Shown here piece by piece: positions 9,270 through 19,474 of a stretch of 64,000 nucleotides of DNA. Where the stretch lies: assembly GCA_013002025.1 (NCBI GenBank), contig JABDKW010000014.1:101841-165840 (forward strand), in the 5' to 3' direction. The DNA comes from Gammaproteobacteria bacterium (GTDB lineage: Bacteria > Pseudomonadota > Gammaproteobacteria > Arenicellales > Arenicellaceae). Position numbers and translations under genes: made by a program. Positions within the stretch are counted from its first letter, which is position 1, and each line of letters starts with the position of its first letter. The notes under the pieces are model-generated. The model saw only the letters and a program-made list of their open reading frames with translations. It did not search any database and was not told where the DNA came from.

Positions 9270-11837
9270 TTAGAGTTGATTTTTCAGCTCGTAGAGCAAC
9301 TCCATGGCTTGCCGTGGGGATAGCTCGTCTGGCTCTAGCGCGGCCAGTTTTCGGCGCAAACCATCGTCAGCAGGCGCGGGGTTTAAATCCATGCTGGTCT
9401 GGCCGCCGGCATTGTCCGCCGCGGCGAGATGAGCGCTGAGTTGGCGCTCTAATTCCGCCAGCTTGGAACGGGCCGCATCCAGCACCGGTGCGGGCAGGCC
9501 GGCCAGTTTGGCAACCTGGATTCCATAGCTCTGATTGGCCGGCCCCGGTTTTACGTGATACATAAACACGATGTTTTGTTCATGCTCGACAGCATCCAGA
9601 TGGACATTTTCAACATTTTCCAGCTGTTCTGCCAATTCGGTGATCTCAAAATAATGGGTCGCAAACAGACTGTAAGCCTGTACCCGCGTCGCCAGATCCA
9701 TGGCGCATGCCCAAGCCAGCGACAGACCATCATAGGTACTGGTGCCGCGGCCAATTTCGTCCACCAAAACCAGGCTGTTGGGCGTGGCATTGCGCAAAAT
9801 ATTGGCCATTTCCGTCATCTCCACCATAAATGTGGAGCGCCCGCCCGCCAGATCATCAGCCGCGCCGATGCGGGTGAAAATTTTGTCAATCGGGCCGAGA
9901 CGAACAGCGCTGGCAGGCACGTAACTACCAGTATAGGCGAGTAGCGCGATCAGCGCATTTTGCCGCATATAGGTGCTCTTACCACCCATATTAGGTCCGG
10001 TGATAACGCGCATGCGCCGCGTATCGTCGAGCACCAGGTCATTGGCGATAAAGGCCTGCGTTTGATGGGCTTCAACGACCGGGTGTCGGCCCTCAATAAT
10101 TTCCAGCCCCGGTTCGGTATTTAGCTGCGGGCGGCAGAAGTTCAGACTAACGGCGCGTTCGGCAAAATTCGCTAATACATCCAGCTGTGCCAAGGATTGT
10201 GCCATACATTGCAGGTCGGCGACCTGGGGCTGTAACTGATCCAGCACCGATTGGTAGAGCGCTTTTTCTCGCGCCAGCGCTTTCTCCCGGGCCGACAGCA
10301 CCTTGTCTTCATATTCTTTCAGTTCCTCAGTTATGTAGCGCTCCGCGTTCTTGAGGGTCTGGCGTCGAATGTAGTGCTCGGGCACGGTGGCCGATTGTGC
10401 TTTGCTTACTTCTATATAGAAACCATGCACGCGATTGTATTTAACTTTGAGGGTGGCGATTCCGGTGCTGTCGCGTTCGCGTTGTTCTAACTGGATCAGG
10501 AATTCACCGGAATTCTTACTCAGTTGGTGCAGTTCGTCGAACTGGTCGTCATAACCAGGCCGAATAACACCCCCTTCGCGGATCACTGCAGCAGGTTCCT
10601 CCAGAATCGCCGCTTCCAGCAGTTCCTGCGGGGCGGTAAAAGGACCGAGCTGTTGAGTAAGCCCGCGAATCATGTCGCTGTCGCTATTACTGACTAACTC
10701 GCGTAGCCCGGGCAGGCATTGCAAGGCGGTGCGCAGCCGTACCAGATCGCGCGGCCGGGCGGAGTTCAGCGCGACGCGCGTCAGGATGCGTTCGATGTCG
10801 CCACAGTTCTTGAGGCAGGCTTGAATGCCCTGCAAATCAAGCGATTCAATCAGTTCAGCCACCGCAACCTGTCGCTGGCCAATGGCAATGGGGTCGGTAA
10901 TTGGCCCGTGCAGCCAACGGCGCAGCAGGCGCCCACCCATGGGGTTGGCGCAGCGATCCATCAACGCTATCAGAGTAAATTCCTTACCACCGGATAAATT
11001 TGTCTCGATTTCAAGGTTTAGTCGGCTGGCCGCATCAATAATCAGAAAATCACTGCTCTGGGTGATTTTGATTTCAGTAATATGCGGTACCGCTTCATAC
11101 TGCATGTCGCGGGTGTACTGCAGTAAGGCGCCTGCAGCACTGACTGCCAGGCTGTAATCCTGGCAACCAAAGGCGGTCAAATCTTTGGTATTAAACTGTC
11201 GGCAAAGTAGCTCATGCGCCACATCGAAATCGAAATACCAGTCTGCCACCGGACGCATAGTGGCGTCGCCACTGGCGGGGTATATTGCCTGTTGCTTGTC
11301 ACCCACTAATATTTCGGCCGGCTGCAAGCGTTGTAGCTCGGCAGATAATTGTTCCTGCGAACCGAGCTCGCGCGCTTCGAAGTGACCCAGAGACAATTCC
11401 AGGGTGGCCAGTCCGAATTGCCCGTCGCGGCAAACGATTGCTGCCAACAGATTATCCCGGCGCTCATCCAATAAACTGTCTTCCACCAGGGTGCCCGGCG
11501 TGACAACACGCACCACTTTTCGTTCCACCGGGCCCTTACTGGCCGCCGGATCACCGATTTGCTCAGCAATGGCAACCGAGCGCCCCAGCTTGACCAGTTT
11601 TGCTAAATACTGATCTACTGAATGATACGGAACGCCCGCCATCGGAATGGGCTCGCCATTGGATTTACCGCGTTGTGTGAGGGTGATATCCAGCAATTCC
11701 GCCGCCAATTCCGCGTCACCGTAAAACACTTCATAAAAGTCCCCCATGCGGTATAACACCAGCGTGTCGGGGTAGTCGGCCTTGATGCGCAGATATTGCT
11801 GCATCATCGGCGTGTGTTGGGTGGTCGTGCTCGTCAT
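9270..11837 (-). CDS. mutS: DNA mismatch repair protein MutS
   Basis: MutS recognises mismatches and small loops, then recruits MutL (also in this window, 36550). The mismatch-reading GDFYE motif is at residues 32-36, with Phe34 as the intercalating residue and Glu36 beside it. The connector, lever and clamp regions follow. The ATPase has the Walker A motif GPNMGGKST, the Walker B region [14 protein letters not shown] and the conserved FATHYFE. A C-terminal tetramerisation tail ([19 protein letters not shown]) is intact. The product is 855 aa, matching E. coli (853). It stands upstream of fdxA with a 95-bp gap. Confidence 0.98.
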   Translation of the reverse strand: MTSTTTQHTPMMQQYLRIKADYPDTLVLYRMGDFYEVFYGDAELAAELLDITLTQRGKSNGEPIPMAGVPYHSVDQYLAKLVKLGRSVAIAEQIGDPAASKGPVERKVVRVVTPGTLVEDSLLDERRDNLLAAIVCRDGQFGLATLELSLGHFEARELGSQEQLSAELQRLQPAEILVGDKQQAIYPASGDATMRPVADWYFDFDVAHELLCRQFNTKDLTAFGCQDYSLAVSAAGALLQYTRDMQYEAVPHITEIKITQSSDFLIIDAASRLNLEIETNLSGGKEFTLIALMDRCANPMGGRLLRRWLHGPITDPIAIGQRQVAVAELIESLDLQGIQACLKNCGDIERILTRVALNSARPRDLVRLRTALQCLPGLRELVSNSDSDMIRGLTQQLGPFTAPQELLEAAILEEPAAVIREGGVIRPGYDDQFDELHQLSKNSGEFLIQLEQRERDSTGIATLKVKYNRVHGFYIEVSKAQSATVPEHYIRRQTLKNAERYITEELKEYEDKVLSAREKALAREKALYQSVLDQLQPQVADLQCMAQSLAQLDVLANFAERAVSLNFCRPQLNTEPGLEIIEGRHPVVEAHQTQAFIANDLVLDDTRRMRVITGPNMGGKSTYMRQNALIALLAYTGSYVPASAVRLGPIDKIFTRIGAADDLAGGRSTFMVEMTEMANILRNATPNSLVLVDEIGRGTSTYDGLSLAWACAMDLATRVQAYSLFATHYFEITELAEQLENVENVHLDAVEHEQNIVFMYHVKPGPANQSYGIQVAKLAGLPAPVLDAARSKLAELERQLSAHLAAADNAGGQTSMDLNPAPADDGLRRKLAALEPDELSPRQAMELLYELKNQL

Positions 11838-11879
11838 CGCAGAGGTCGGTTGCCGCTCCAGCCAGGCAGCGCGTCGGTA

Positions 11880-12698
11880 TTAAACGCGTGCACCCGTCAG
11901 CAAGTGATTCAATTTTTCATATACCTTGGGGTTGCCGGCCACAATGTTACCGCTATCAAACAGGTTGTCATTGCCACCAAGATCGCTAATCAGACCGCCA
12001 GCCTCTCTTACCAGCAGGGCGCCAGCCGCAAGGTCCCAATGCTGTAAGCCGTAGGCAAAGCAAGCATCGTAGCGGCCACTGGCAAGCCAGGCCAGATCCA
12101 GAATGGAACTGCCGTTGCGATGCACGCTGCGGGCACGGGGCAGGGCGGCGGCGAAGCTTTTCAGCCAGGCTTTGCTATGCGCGCTGTGGCGACCCGGATA
12201 GCCCGTGCATAATAGGCTGTCGGTCAGCTTACTGGTGTCTGATACACGGATGCGGCGGCCATCGAGTTGTGCTCCCTGACCTTTGCGGGCGCTGAATAAT
12301 TCGTTGCGAAATGGGTCATAGACCACCGCCACCAAGACATTGCCCGGAGCTTGTCCCTTGACCATCTGTTGCAGCGCAATCGAGGTGCAACAATGTGGCA
12401 GGCCATGCAAAAAATTATGTGTGCCATCGAGTGGGTCAATTACCCAACAGAGCTCGCCATCGCGAGGGCTGTGGCCGGATTCCTCGGCCAACACGCCAAT
12501 CTCAGGGTAAGCAGAGGCCAACTGTTCAATGATCAGTTGTTCGACCTGTATGTCTATTTCCGACACCAGTTCGCTGGGGCTTTTCTGTGTTACTTTGACA
12601 CGGTCCAGCCGGTCAATACCCTGCTGGATTAATTTGCCGGCGTCGAGCGCCGCCGCCACAGCCACGTTAAGTGCACCGGAAGTTTGGTTGGAGTCCAT
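11880..12698 (-). CDS. suhB: Inositol-1-monophosphatase family protein SuhB
   Basis: This Mg-dependent phosphatase dephosphorylates inositol monophosphate in vitro. In E. coli SuhB also works with NusA in rRNA transcription antitermination. The metal-binding motifs are LAEESG (about residue 66), WVIDPLDGTHNF and HWDLAAGALLVREAGG. I start at ATG 12698 (272 aa, family-typical). The longer upstream reading lacks similarity. It is divergent from trmJ, the same arrangement as in Pseudomonas and E. coli, which supports the SuhB assignment over other inositol-phosphatase relatives. Confidence 0.93.
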   Translation of the reverse strand: MDSNQTSGALNVAVAAALDAGKLIQQGIDRLDRVKVTQKSPSELVSEIDIQVEQLIIEQLASAYPEIGVLAEESGHSPRDGELCWVIDPLDGTHNFLHGLPHCCTSIALQQMVKGQAPGNVLVAVVYDPFRNELFSARKGQGAQLDGRRIRVSDTSKLTDSLLCTGYPGRHSAHSKAWLKSFAAALPRARSVHRNGSSILDLAWLASGRYDACFAYGLQHWDLAAGALLVREAGGLISDLGGNDNLFDSGNIVAGNPKVYEKLNHLLTGARV

Positions 12699-12867
12699 GC
12701 GGAAACCCTGAGATTCGATTTTAAAATAGCAGGCCGGATTGTAAGTGCTTGCCGCCGTTAAAGGAAGATCGAATGTAGAAACTAGCGATAGAGATACAGA
12801 GATTGCCGGCTGCGACACAACATCAGGTAGAATAACGCAGCCTTATTTTTGGTCAGCCTCAACTCAA

Positions 12868-13644
12868 ATGAACGCACTGCAATCTATTCGCATTGTCCTC
12901 GTGGAACCGACCCACCCCGGCAACATCGGGGCGGTGGCGCGCGCCATCAAAACCATGGGCTTGCAGCGGTTGGTGCTGGTGAACCCCAAAAAGTACCCGC
13001 ACTACGAAGCCAGCAAGCGTGCTGCTGGTGCCGAAGATGTGCTGGACAGTGCGGTGGTTGTGCCTGATCTGGCCGCCGCGATCGGCAACTGCACATTGGT
13101 GTTGGGTACCTCGGTCAGAGACCGGGAGGTGAGTTGGCCAACGGTGACTCCGGATCAGGCCGCACAGATGGTACTGGAACACCTGCCCGACGATGATGCT
13201 GTGCAGGGCCCGCGCGAAGTGGCAGTTCTATTTGGTCGGGAAAGCAGTGGCCTGAGCAATGCCGAGCTGGAGTTGTGCCAGCAGCAGATACGCATTCCCG
13301 CTAATGATGAATACAGTTCGCTTAATCTGGCGAGCGCAGTGCAGATTATTTGCTATGAAATGCGGATGGCTGCCCGCCGCGCGCGCGATGCCGAAACCGC
13401 AACACAGCAGGGCGGGTCGGCCGTTGATCAGCGCCGCCAACCCGCGACTCGCGCTCAGCAAGACGCGCACCTGGCACACCTGGAAAGCGCTTTGCAAGTA
13501 CTGGATTTTGTAAAGTCCAAGCCGCCGACGGTGCTTCTGCGCAAACTCGCCAGATTGTATAATAAGGCCCAGCTCACCACCGAAGAGGTGCAGATATTGC
13601 GCGGCATATTAAGCGCAATCGAAGATCGTGTCGGACGGTCTTAG
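12868..13644 (+). CDS. trmJ: tRNA (cytidine/uridine-2'-O-)-methyltransferase TrmJ
   Basis: TrmJ uses S-adenosylmethionine to 2'-O-methylate residue 32 in the anticodon loop of several tRNAs. It is a SPOUT-class enzyme. The N-terminal motif RIVLVEPTHPGNIGAVARA, the central AVLFGRESSGLSNAEL and the knot-forming PANDEYSSLNLASAVQI are all present. ATG 12868 gives 258 aa, close to the 246 aa of E. coli. The longer upstream extension to 12745 overlaps the suhB promoter region and is not supported. It is followed by cysE after 82 bp. Confidence 0.95.
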   Translation: MNALQSIRIVLVEPTHPGNIGAVARAIKTMGLQRLVLVNPKKYPHYEASKRAAGAEDVLDSAVVVPDLAAAIGNCTLVLGTSVRDREVSWPTVTPDQAAQMVLEHLPDDDAVQGPREVAVLFGRESSGLSNAELELCQQQIRIPANDEYSSLNLASAVQIICYEMRMAARRARDAETATQQGGSAVDQRRQPATRAQQDAHLAHLESALQVLDFVKSKPPTVLLRKLARLYNKAQLTTEEVQILRGILSAIEDRVGRS

Positions 13645-13726
13645 TTAACCCCTGACAGCGGCCTGAAACAGGCTGTACGACCTATTCAGAGCCCACAAAA
13701 ACACCTAGCAATGAGATTCCCCAACT

Positions 13727-14485
13727 ATGTTTAGCCGAATTCGAGAAGATATCAGTGTGGTCTATGAACGTGACCCGGCGGCGCGCAATGCGCTGGAGAT
13801 ATTGACCACCTATCCGGGGGTGCATGCCGTGTTATTTCACCGTCTTTCGCACCGCTGTTGGCATATCGGTTTGAAATGGCTAGCGAGGGTAATTTCCCAC
13901 TTCGCTCGTTGGGTTACCGGTATTGAGATACACCCTGGTGCGCAGATTGGCAGGCGCTTTTTTATCGATCATGGCATGGGCGTAGTGGTGGGTGAAACGG
14001 CCATTATCGGCGATGATTGCACCTTGTATCACGGGGTAACCCTCGGCGGCACCTCCTGGGACAAGGGTAAACGACACCCGACCTTAGGGAACGATGTGGT
14101 CATCGGTGCCGGTGCCAAAGTGCTGGGCCCGATCACGGTGGGCAACGGTGCGCGCATCGGTTCCAATTCGGTAGTGGTCAAGAATGTTGCCGAGGGTGCC
14201 ACCATGGTGGGTATCCCAGCCTATGAAGTGGGTTCGGCGGAGTACAATCGGGCCAATGGAAAGTTTGAAGCCTATGGTCATAAGGCGTCAGCTGATGACC
14301 CGGTGGCGGTTGCGATTCACAACCTTTGCCAGCAAATGCAAGCCATGGATCAGCATTCCCACGAACTGTTGAAGCGACTTCAGAAAGCCAATATTGATGT
14401 GTCTGACTTGCAACCGCCCCCCGTTAATACTGACTGCATAGAATTGGAGCCAGCGGTGAATAAAGGTCCAGCCTCGGATTCATAA
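13727..14485 (+). CDS. cysE: Serine O-acetyltransferase
   Basis: CysE transfers an acetyl group from acetyl-CoA to L-serine, giving O-acetylserine, the committed step of cysteine synthesis. It is a left-handed parallel beta-helix protein with hexapeptide repeats. [28 protein letters not shown] and [22 protein letters not shown] are the family signatures. The product is 252 aa. The C-terminal tail from about residue 185 is longer than the catalytic core and rich in charged residues. In Pseudomonas the next genes are iscR-iscS-iscU; here a single IscA-like gene follows instead. Confidence 0.95.
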   Translation: MFSRIREDISVVYERDPAARNALEILTTYPGVHAVLFHRLSHRCWHIGLKWLARVISHFARWVTGIEIHPGAQIGRRFFIDHGMGVVVGETAIIGDDCTLYHGVTLGGTSWDKGKRHPTLGNDVVIGAGAKVLGPITVGNGARIGSNSVVVKNVAEGATMVGIPAYEVGSAEYNRANGKFEAYGHKASADDPVAVAIHNLCQQMQAMDQHSHELLKRLQKANIDVSDLQPPPVNTDCIELEPAVNKGPASDS

Positions 14486-14622
14486 GCGACTGAGCGCGTT
14501 TCTAATACGACCTTTGGGCGCAGCTATACAACTATAAATAGACTTGCAGGGCTTGAAATAACGCTAAATACACGCATAGTTAGAGAGTTGAAGTTAATTT
14601 AGGCCGGCCTCGTGCCGCGAAC

Positions 14623-14952
14623 ATGATGTCTATAACACTTACCGATTCAGCAACCCGGCGGATTGCCACACAACTTGAGCAGAATAAGGCGCTGGCGCTG
14701 CGCTTTGGGGTGCGTGAATCAGGCTGTTCAGGCTATTCCTATTTTATGGATTTTGCTACCAATATAGAACCGGACGATACCGTGATCGAACAAGGCGGTG
14801 TGAAGGTTGTGGTCGATGCGACCAGTTTGCCAATTCTGGCTGGTACGCAAATTGATTATGTCTCAGAGGGTTTAAATCAAACGTTTAAATTTTCCAATCC
14901 CAAGGCCACCGATGAATGTGGCTGTGGCGAAAGTTTCGCCCTGCAATCCTGA
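14623..14952 (+). CDS. A-type iron-sulfur carrier (IscA/SufA/ErpA family)
   Basis: A-type carriers bind iron or Fe-S clusters through three conserved cysteines and pass them to apoproteins. All three are visible: the first in RESGCSGYSY and two in the C-terminal CGCGESF. The product is 109 aa; ATG 14626 is an equally possible start. No iscR, iscS, iscU, hscBA or fdx gene accompanies it, so IscA, SufA and ErpA cannot be separated by context. The 137-bp upstream spacer is AT-rich and may hold its promoter. Confidence 0.88.
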   Translation: MMSITLTDSATRRIATQLEQNKALALRFGVRESGCSGYSYFMDFATNIEPDDTVIEQGGVKVVVDATSLPILAGTQIDYVSEGLNQTFKFSNPKATDECGCGESFALQS

Positions 14953-15135
14953 CCTGCTGTGCCATTGTGCAGCGCACCCACGGCACTTTTAAGGCCTGTA
15001 AATTCAATTGTTATTTTTGCGTATAAATCGCTGTTAATCGTCTGTAAAACGCCTAAAATACGCCTCGATTTATGCCCTGTGGTAATCATTACGGCAACCA
15101 CTCCCAACCCGATTATCTAATTTGAGGTAAGTTCC

Positions 15136-16266
15136 ATGCTGCTCTCCATTATCCGTACATTTTGTCTGGTGTTTGTGTCTCTGTTGATGTTGGTGCCGAC
15201 GACCAATGCACAGGAATATCATAAGATTACACGCCTCGGAACCAGTGAGGCCGTGTGCCCGGGCGGGGTCTCTTCAGTAGCTGACTTACAGCGCTTTTTT
15301 GCCGATAACCCGGCTGCGATAGAGTCAATATTGAATGATTCTGGCTGGCGTGGCGATGCAGATGCGCTGATGGCTGCGGTTGCTGCCGGGGACGTTACCG
15401 AGCGAAGTTACCCGGTTGGGTCGCGCTTTGCCTGGATGGGCGCTCAAGTAAGCGGCCGCTTTATAGCCAAAAATTACCGTGAGTGGGCGGGCACCAAATC
15501 GATGGCGGCCTACCAAGTCAATGTCAGCAGTGATTGCCAGCAGTATCATATTGCGATCCCCAAAGTTTGTTGCAATATGTCGTTGGTTTCAGTTGCACCG
15601 GACAATTCCGCGACCTGTCAGGCTGAAAGAGATACCGCCAATGCAGCTGCCGGTCTCGGGGCTGGTGATGTTGCAGGAGCCGGCGCCGGAGCAGGAGCAG
15701 GAACTGCTGCTGGTGCTGCTGGTGCTGCAGGTGCTGCTGGTGCGGGTGCGGGTGCCGGTGATGCCGGTGAGGGAGATGGTTCGGGTGCCTACAAAGTCGG
15801 TGCTCTGGTACCGTTTCTCGCGGCCTTTACTGGCTCCGAAAAACGCCCGCGTTTTGAAACGGCGTGGGCCATGGATATGGTGGACAGCGCTTCATTGACC
15901 GGATTACGGGCGGGTCTGCTTAAAAATCTGTCCAGCGACACCGCAGCGTTTGGTCAGCTTTCCTATTATGAACGCAGCGGAATTCGCGAGGGCAACGTTT
16001 ACCCGGACAGCAATATTGCGGTTGACCTCGGACTGCAGCGACGCCTGCGCCGTAATATGTTTGTCAGCGGCGGATTCGGTATCTGGAATCTTGATGACGG
16101 CGATTTCAGTGACCCGACCATATTCGGGCAGATTGGTGGTGGCTTTGGTCAGAGCAATCTGCAATGGTTTATTGAAGGCCGCTTGTTTCATAGCGATTCA
16201 GATAATCACGACTCCTTGTCGGAGAATAAAATGTTCAGCGCCGGTATTCGTTATCTCGTCAAGTAG
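15136..16266 (+). CDS. Unrecognised exported protein: N-terminal domain, Ala/Gly linker, C-terminal outer-membrane beta-barrel
   Basis: I do not recognise this family. A signal peptide (MLLSIIRTFCLVFVSLLMLV, cut after TNA, residue 25) is followed by a domain of about 140 residues. That domain has several cysteines, including a CC pair near residue 148. Residues about 170-216 are a linker made almost only of Ala and Gly. The C-terminal 150 residues show alternating strands with Gly/aromatic patterning (FGQLSYYERSG, MFVSGGFGIWNLDDGDF, QWFIEGRLF, FSAGIRYLVK). This looks like a small OmpA/OmpW-like barrel. The SD GAGGTAAG is clear. It lies between the IscA-like gene and mtaB, with no evident operon partner. 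Confidence 0.75.
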   Translation: MLLSIIRTFCLVFVSLLMLVPTTNAQEYHKITRLGTSEAVCPGGVSSVADLQRFFADNPAAIESILNDSGWRGDADALMAAVAAGDVTERSYPVGSRFAWMGAQVSGRFIAKNYREWAGTKSMAAYQVNVSSDCQQYHIAIPKVCCNMSLVSVAPDNSATCQAERDTANAAAGLGAGDVAGAGAGAGAGTAAGAAGAAGAAGAGAGAGDAGEGDGSGAYKVGALVPFLAAFTGSEKRPRFETAWAMDMVDSASLTGLRAGLLKNLSSDTAAFGQLSYYERSGIREGNVYPDSNIAVDLGLQRRLRRNMFVSGGFGIWNLDDGDFSDPTIFGQIGGGFGQSNLQWFIEGRLFHSDSDNHDSLSENKMFSAGIRYLVK

Positions 16267-16307
16267 CCTAGCCGGTCGACCTGTAGCGTGTCGGCGGTTT
16301 AGTTTGC

Positions 16308-17708
16308 ATGTCTGAAATAACAATCCAGCCCGGGCAGATTGGGCGCCCAGCCAGCCGGGCAACAGCGTCGGCGAGCGGGCCGCGGGTTGGCATTGCAACC
16401 ATGGGCTGTAAGGTTAACAGCTATGAGTCGGAGCTAATTGCTGAAACCCTGCAGGCGGAGCAGTGGCAGTCTGTCAGCCATAACGAGGCCGCTGATTTAT
16501 ACATAATCAATACCTGTACGGTCACCCGCGAGGCCGATCGACAGGCGCGTCAGCAGGTGCGCAAGGTAATTCGTCGAAATCCCGAAGCACTGGTGGTGGT
16601 AACCGGATGTTATGCGCAGATGGATCCTCAAGCCTGTGCCGCTATTCCCGGCGTGGACCTGGTGTTGGGCAATGACCGCAAGCTCGATGTGCATCAATTA
16701 TTACCGCAGCTGCAGCAGGGTGAATTGCCCAAGGTGCTGGTGGGTGATCTGGATCAACACGTCAGCCTGCCGGACCGTCTGCTGACCGGCTACGAAAACC
16801 ATACCCGTGCGTTGGTACAAATCCAACAGGGCTGTGATCAGGGCTGCACCTTCTGCATTATTCACCGTGCCCGCGGCCGCAGTTGTTCTCTGGCGGTCAC
16901 CCTGATTAAGCGCCAGGTGCAGCGTCTGGTGGTGAATGGCTATCCGGAAATTGTTATCTGTGGGGTCGATTTAGGTGCTTACGGTGATGATTTCCCCGGT
17001 TCTGCGCCATCTTATAATCTCACCAGTCTATTGCGCGAGCTGTTGCAGTTGGAGTGTGATCCGCATAACCCATTCAGAATTCGTCTCAGTTCCATCGATC
17101 CGCACCACATCAGCGATGAGCTAATTGAACTGTGGGCCTCCGAGCCCAGAATATGCCCGCATATGCACCTGTCTCTGCAAAGCGGCAATACCATGGTGCT
17201 CAAGCGCATGAAACGGCGCTATACCGCAGCCCAGGTACGCGAGCGAATATCTGCGCTACGGGCGCAGCTACCCGAGTTGGTTATCAGCGCCGACGTGATG
17301 GTGGGCTTTCCAACTGAGACAGAGGCGCAGTATCTGGATACCGAGGCCATGCTGGCCGAGTTGGATATCGCATTTCCGCATGTGTTTTCCTATTCTGAAC
17401 GCAGCGGTACCCCGGCCGCCCGCATTCCTCAATCCAAACAGGTGCCTGTGATGGAACGTAAACAGCGCAATCAACGTCTGCGGCAAGCGGCATTGCCATT
17501 GCAGGCAAAGTTACGTAGCTCGCGCCTTGGCAGCAGTGCCTGGGTGTTACCGGAATCCATCGACAATGAACAGGGTTTGGCGCGATGTCGCGCGGAGGAT
17601 TACCTCGCGGTAACTGTGCCGGCAGCCCAAGTTACTGCGGGTCAATGGCTGCGGGTTAAGTACAGTGGTGAGGATGGCACCGCAATGCTGGCGCAGGCGG
17701 CCAATTAA
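16308..17708 (+). CDS. mtaB: tRNA t6A37 methylthiotransferase (MtaB-like)
   Basis: This radical-SAM enzyme would convert t6A to ms2t6A at position 37 of ANN-decoding tRNAs. The N-terminal domain has TMGCKVNSYESE, NTCTVT and VVTGCYAQ, giving the three cysteines of the auxiliary cluster. The radical-SAM triad is Cys176, Cys180 and Cys183 in CDQGCTFC. A C-terminal TRAM-like segment ends the protein. The product is 466 aa. It is more like MtaB than MiaB or RimO because of the GCKVNxYE start. The first 25 residues are low-complexity and may not be conserved, so a later start is possible. Confidence 0.85.
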   Translation: MSEITIQPGQIGRPASRATASASGPRVGIATMGCKVNSYESELIAETLQAEQWQSVSHNEAADLYIINTCTVTREADRQARQQVRKVIRRNPEALVVVTGCYAQMDPQACAAIPGVDLVLGNDRKLDVHQLLPQLQQGELPKVLVGDLDQHVSLPDRLLTGYENHTRALVQIQQGCDQGCTFCIIHRARGRSCSLAVTLIKRQVQRLVVNGYPEIVICGVDLGAYGDDFPGSAPSYNLTSLLRELLQLECDPHNPFRIRLSSIDPHHISDELIELWASEPRICPHMHLSLQSGNTMVLKRMKRRYTAAQVRERISALRAQLPELVISADVMVGFPTETEAQYLDTEAMLAELDIAFPHVFSYSERSGTPAARIPQSKQVPVMERKQRNQRLRQAALPLQAKLRSSRLGSSAWVLPESIDNEQGLARCRAEDYLAVTVPAAQVTAGQWLRVKYSGEDGTAMLAQAAN

Positions 17709-17891
17709 ATCCCTGAAATTAAGTTCAGCTTAGTTAGTAATTAGCTGGCTTGGCGGTTAAAATGCGCCCCCGCCCCGGCATATGCCCTGGCAGCCACTTG
17801 TCACTCATGTAACGCAGTGTATCGGTGGCGATTATTCACATAGTTTTCATTTACTCACAACTTTTAAACTTATCTAATTGGAGTTCTTATC

Positions 17892-18323
17892 ATGGCTGTT
17901 GAACAGACCCTCTCAATCATTAAACCGGACGCCGTTGCCAAAAATGTCATTGGTGAAATTTATTCCCGGTTTGAGAAAGCCGGCTTACAGATCGTGGCGG
18001 CGCGTATGTTGCATCTGAGCGATGAGCAGGCAGGCGAGTTTTATGCGGTGCACAAAGAACGCCCGTTCTACAACGACCTGGTCGCGTTTATGACCTCGGG
18101 GCCGGTAATGGTGCAGGCCTTGCAAGGCGAAAACGCCATCGCAGCGCATCGCGATGTGATGGGCGCTACTAACCCCGCGGAAGCCGCTGCTGGAACTATT
18201 CGAGCGGATTTTGCCACCAGTATTGACGAAAATGCGGTACACGGTTCAGATGCGCCCGAGACCGCCGCGCAGGAAATTGCGTTTTTCTTTGGTGACAGCG
18301 GCATTTGCCCGCGGACCCGCTAA
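17892..18323 (+). CDS. ndk: Nucleoside diphosphate kinase
   Basis: Ndk exchanges the gamma phosphate among nucleoside tri- and diphosphates through a phosphohistidine. The start [18 protein letters not shown] and the active-site block [13 protein letters not shown], with the catalytic histidine near residue 118, are diagnostic. The product is 143 aa, the standard length. The SD TTGGAG is well spaced. It starts the ndk-rlmN-pilW-rodZ-hisS-yfgM-bamB-der series; rlmN begins 41 bp after its stop. Confidence 0.98.
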   Translation: MAVEQTLSIIKPDAVAKNVIGEIYSRFEKAGLQIVAARMLHLSDEQAGEFYAVHKERPFYNDLVAFMTSGPVMVQALQGENAIAAHRDVMGATNPAEAAAGTIRADFATSIDENAVHGSDAPETAAQEIAFFFGDSGICPRTR

Positions 18324-18364
18324 GCACTGCTTGCAATCGGGCCCTACAGGCTAACATTACAACC

Positions 18365-19474
18365 ATGAGTGACACGGCGAAAACAAATCTGATGGGCCTG
18401 GACCGTGCCGCCATGGAAGCCTATTTTGCGTCCCTGGGCGAAAAATCGTTTCGCGCCTCACAGGTGATGAAGTGGGTGCATCAGGAGGGCGTCAGTGACT
18501 TTGCCGAGATGACCAACTTGAGCAAAGCACTACGCACGCAATTGACCGATTGTGCCGAGTTGACGGTGCCGGAAATTTTTTCTGATCGTCTCTCGCAGGA
18601 CGGCACGCGTAAGTGGCTATTGCGAGTGCCTGGCAAAAGCGCCATTGAAATGGTGTTTATTCCGGAGCGCACCCGCGGCACGCTATGTGTGTCGTCGCAG
18701 GTTGGTTGCACGCTGGATTGTGCATTTTGCGCCACTGGGAAGCAGGGCTATAACCGCGATTTGACCGCGGCGGAGATTATTGGTCAGGTGTGGCTGGCAA
18801 AACACATGTTAGCTGAACAGTATCAAACCGATCGCCGACTGGTGTCCAATGTGGTCATGATGGGGATGGGAGAGCCGTTGATGAACTTTGATAATGTTGT
18901 TACTGCTATGAATATCATGCAGGACGATTTTTGTTTTGGCTTATCGAAACGGCGAATCACCCTCAGCACCGCCGGAGTGGTGCCTAAAATTGATCAGCTC
19001 AAGGCGGCCTGCCCGGTGAGTCTGGCGGTGTCTTTGCACGCACCCAATGATGAATTGCGCAATCAGTTGGTGCCACTGAACCGAAAATACCCCATTAAAC
19101 AGTTAATGGCAGCCTGTAATCGTTATGTGGCGGATTCGCAACGGGCGCGAATTACTTTTGAGTATGTGATGCTCGAAGGCATCAACGATGAACTGCAACA
19201 CGCCCGGGAATTGGTCGAATTAATGAAAACAGTACCCGGCAAGGTGAATTTAATCCCGTTTAACCCATTCCCGGGAATCGATTTCAAGCGTTCATCCAAT
19301 TCGCGCATAAATCGTTTTCGTGATGTGCTGCACGAGGCCGGGACTATCGTCACGGTGCGGCGTACGCGTGGCGATGATATTGAAGCGGCTTGCGGCCAAT
19401 TAGCAGGCGATGTGATGGACCGAACTCGTCGCTCGGAAAAATTTAGACAAAAGCAGGGGGAAAAAATACAATGA
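18365..19474 (+). CDS. rlmN: Dual-specificity RNA methyltransferase RlmN
   Basis: RlmN adds a C2 methyl group to A2503 of 23S rRNA and to A37 of some tRNAs by radical-SAM chemistry with a methyl-cysteine intermediate. The cluster cysteines are in CTLDCAFC (115, 119, 122). The catalytic cysteine near the C-terminus is in [22 protein letters not shown] and [14 protein letters not shown] are typical. ATG 18365 gives 369 aa; the upstream extension overlaps ndk. The stop overlaps the pilW start (ATGA). Confidence 0.96.
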   Translation: MSDTAKTNLMGLDRAAMEAYFASLGEKSFRASQVMKWVHQEGVSDFAEMTNLSKALRTQLTDCAELTVPEIFSDRLSQDGTRKWLLRVPGKSAIEMVFIPERTRGTLCVSSQVGCTLDCAFCATGKQGYNRDLTAAEIIGQVWLAKHMLAEQYQTDRRLVSNVVMMGMGEPLMNFDNVVTAMNIMQDDFCFGLSKRRITLSTAGVVPKIDQLKAACPVSLAVSLHAPNDELRNQLVPLNRKYPIKQLMAACNRYVADSQRARITFEYVMLEGINDELQHARELVELMKTVPGKVNLIPFNPFPGIDFKRSSNSRINRFRDVLHEAGTIVTVRRTRGDDIEAACGQLAGDVMDRTRRSEKFRQKQGEKIQ

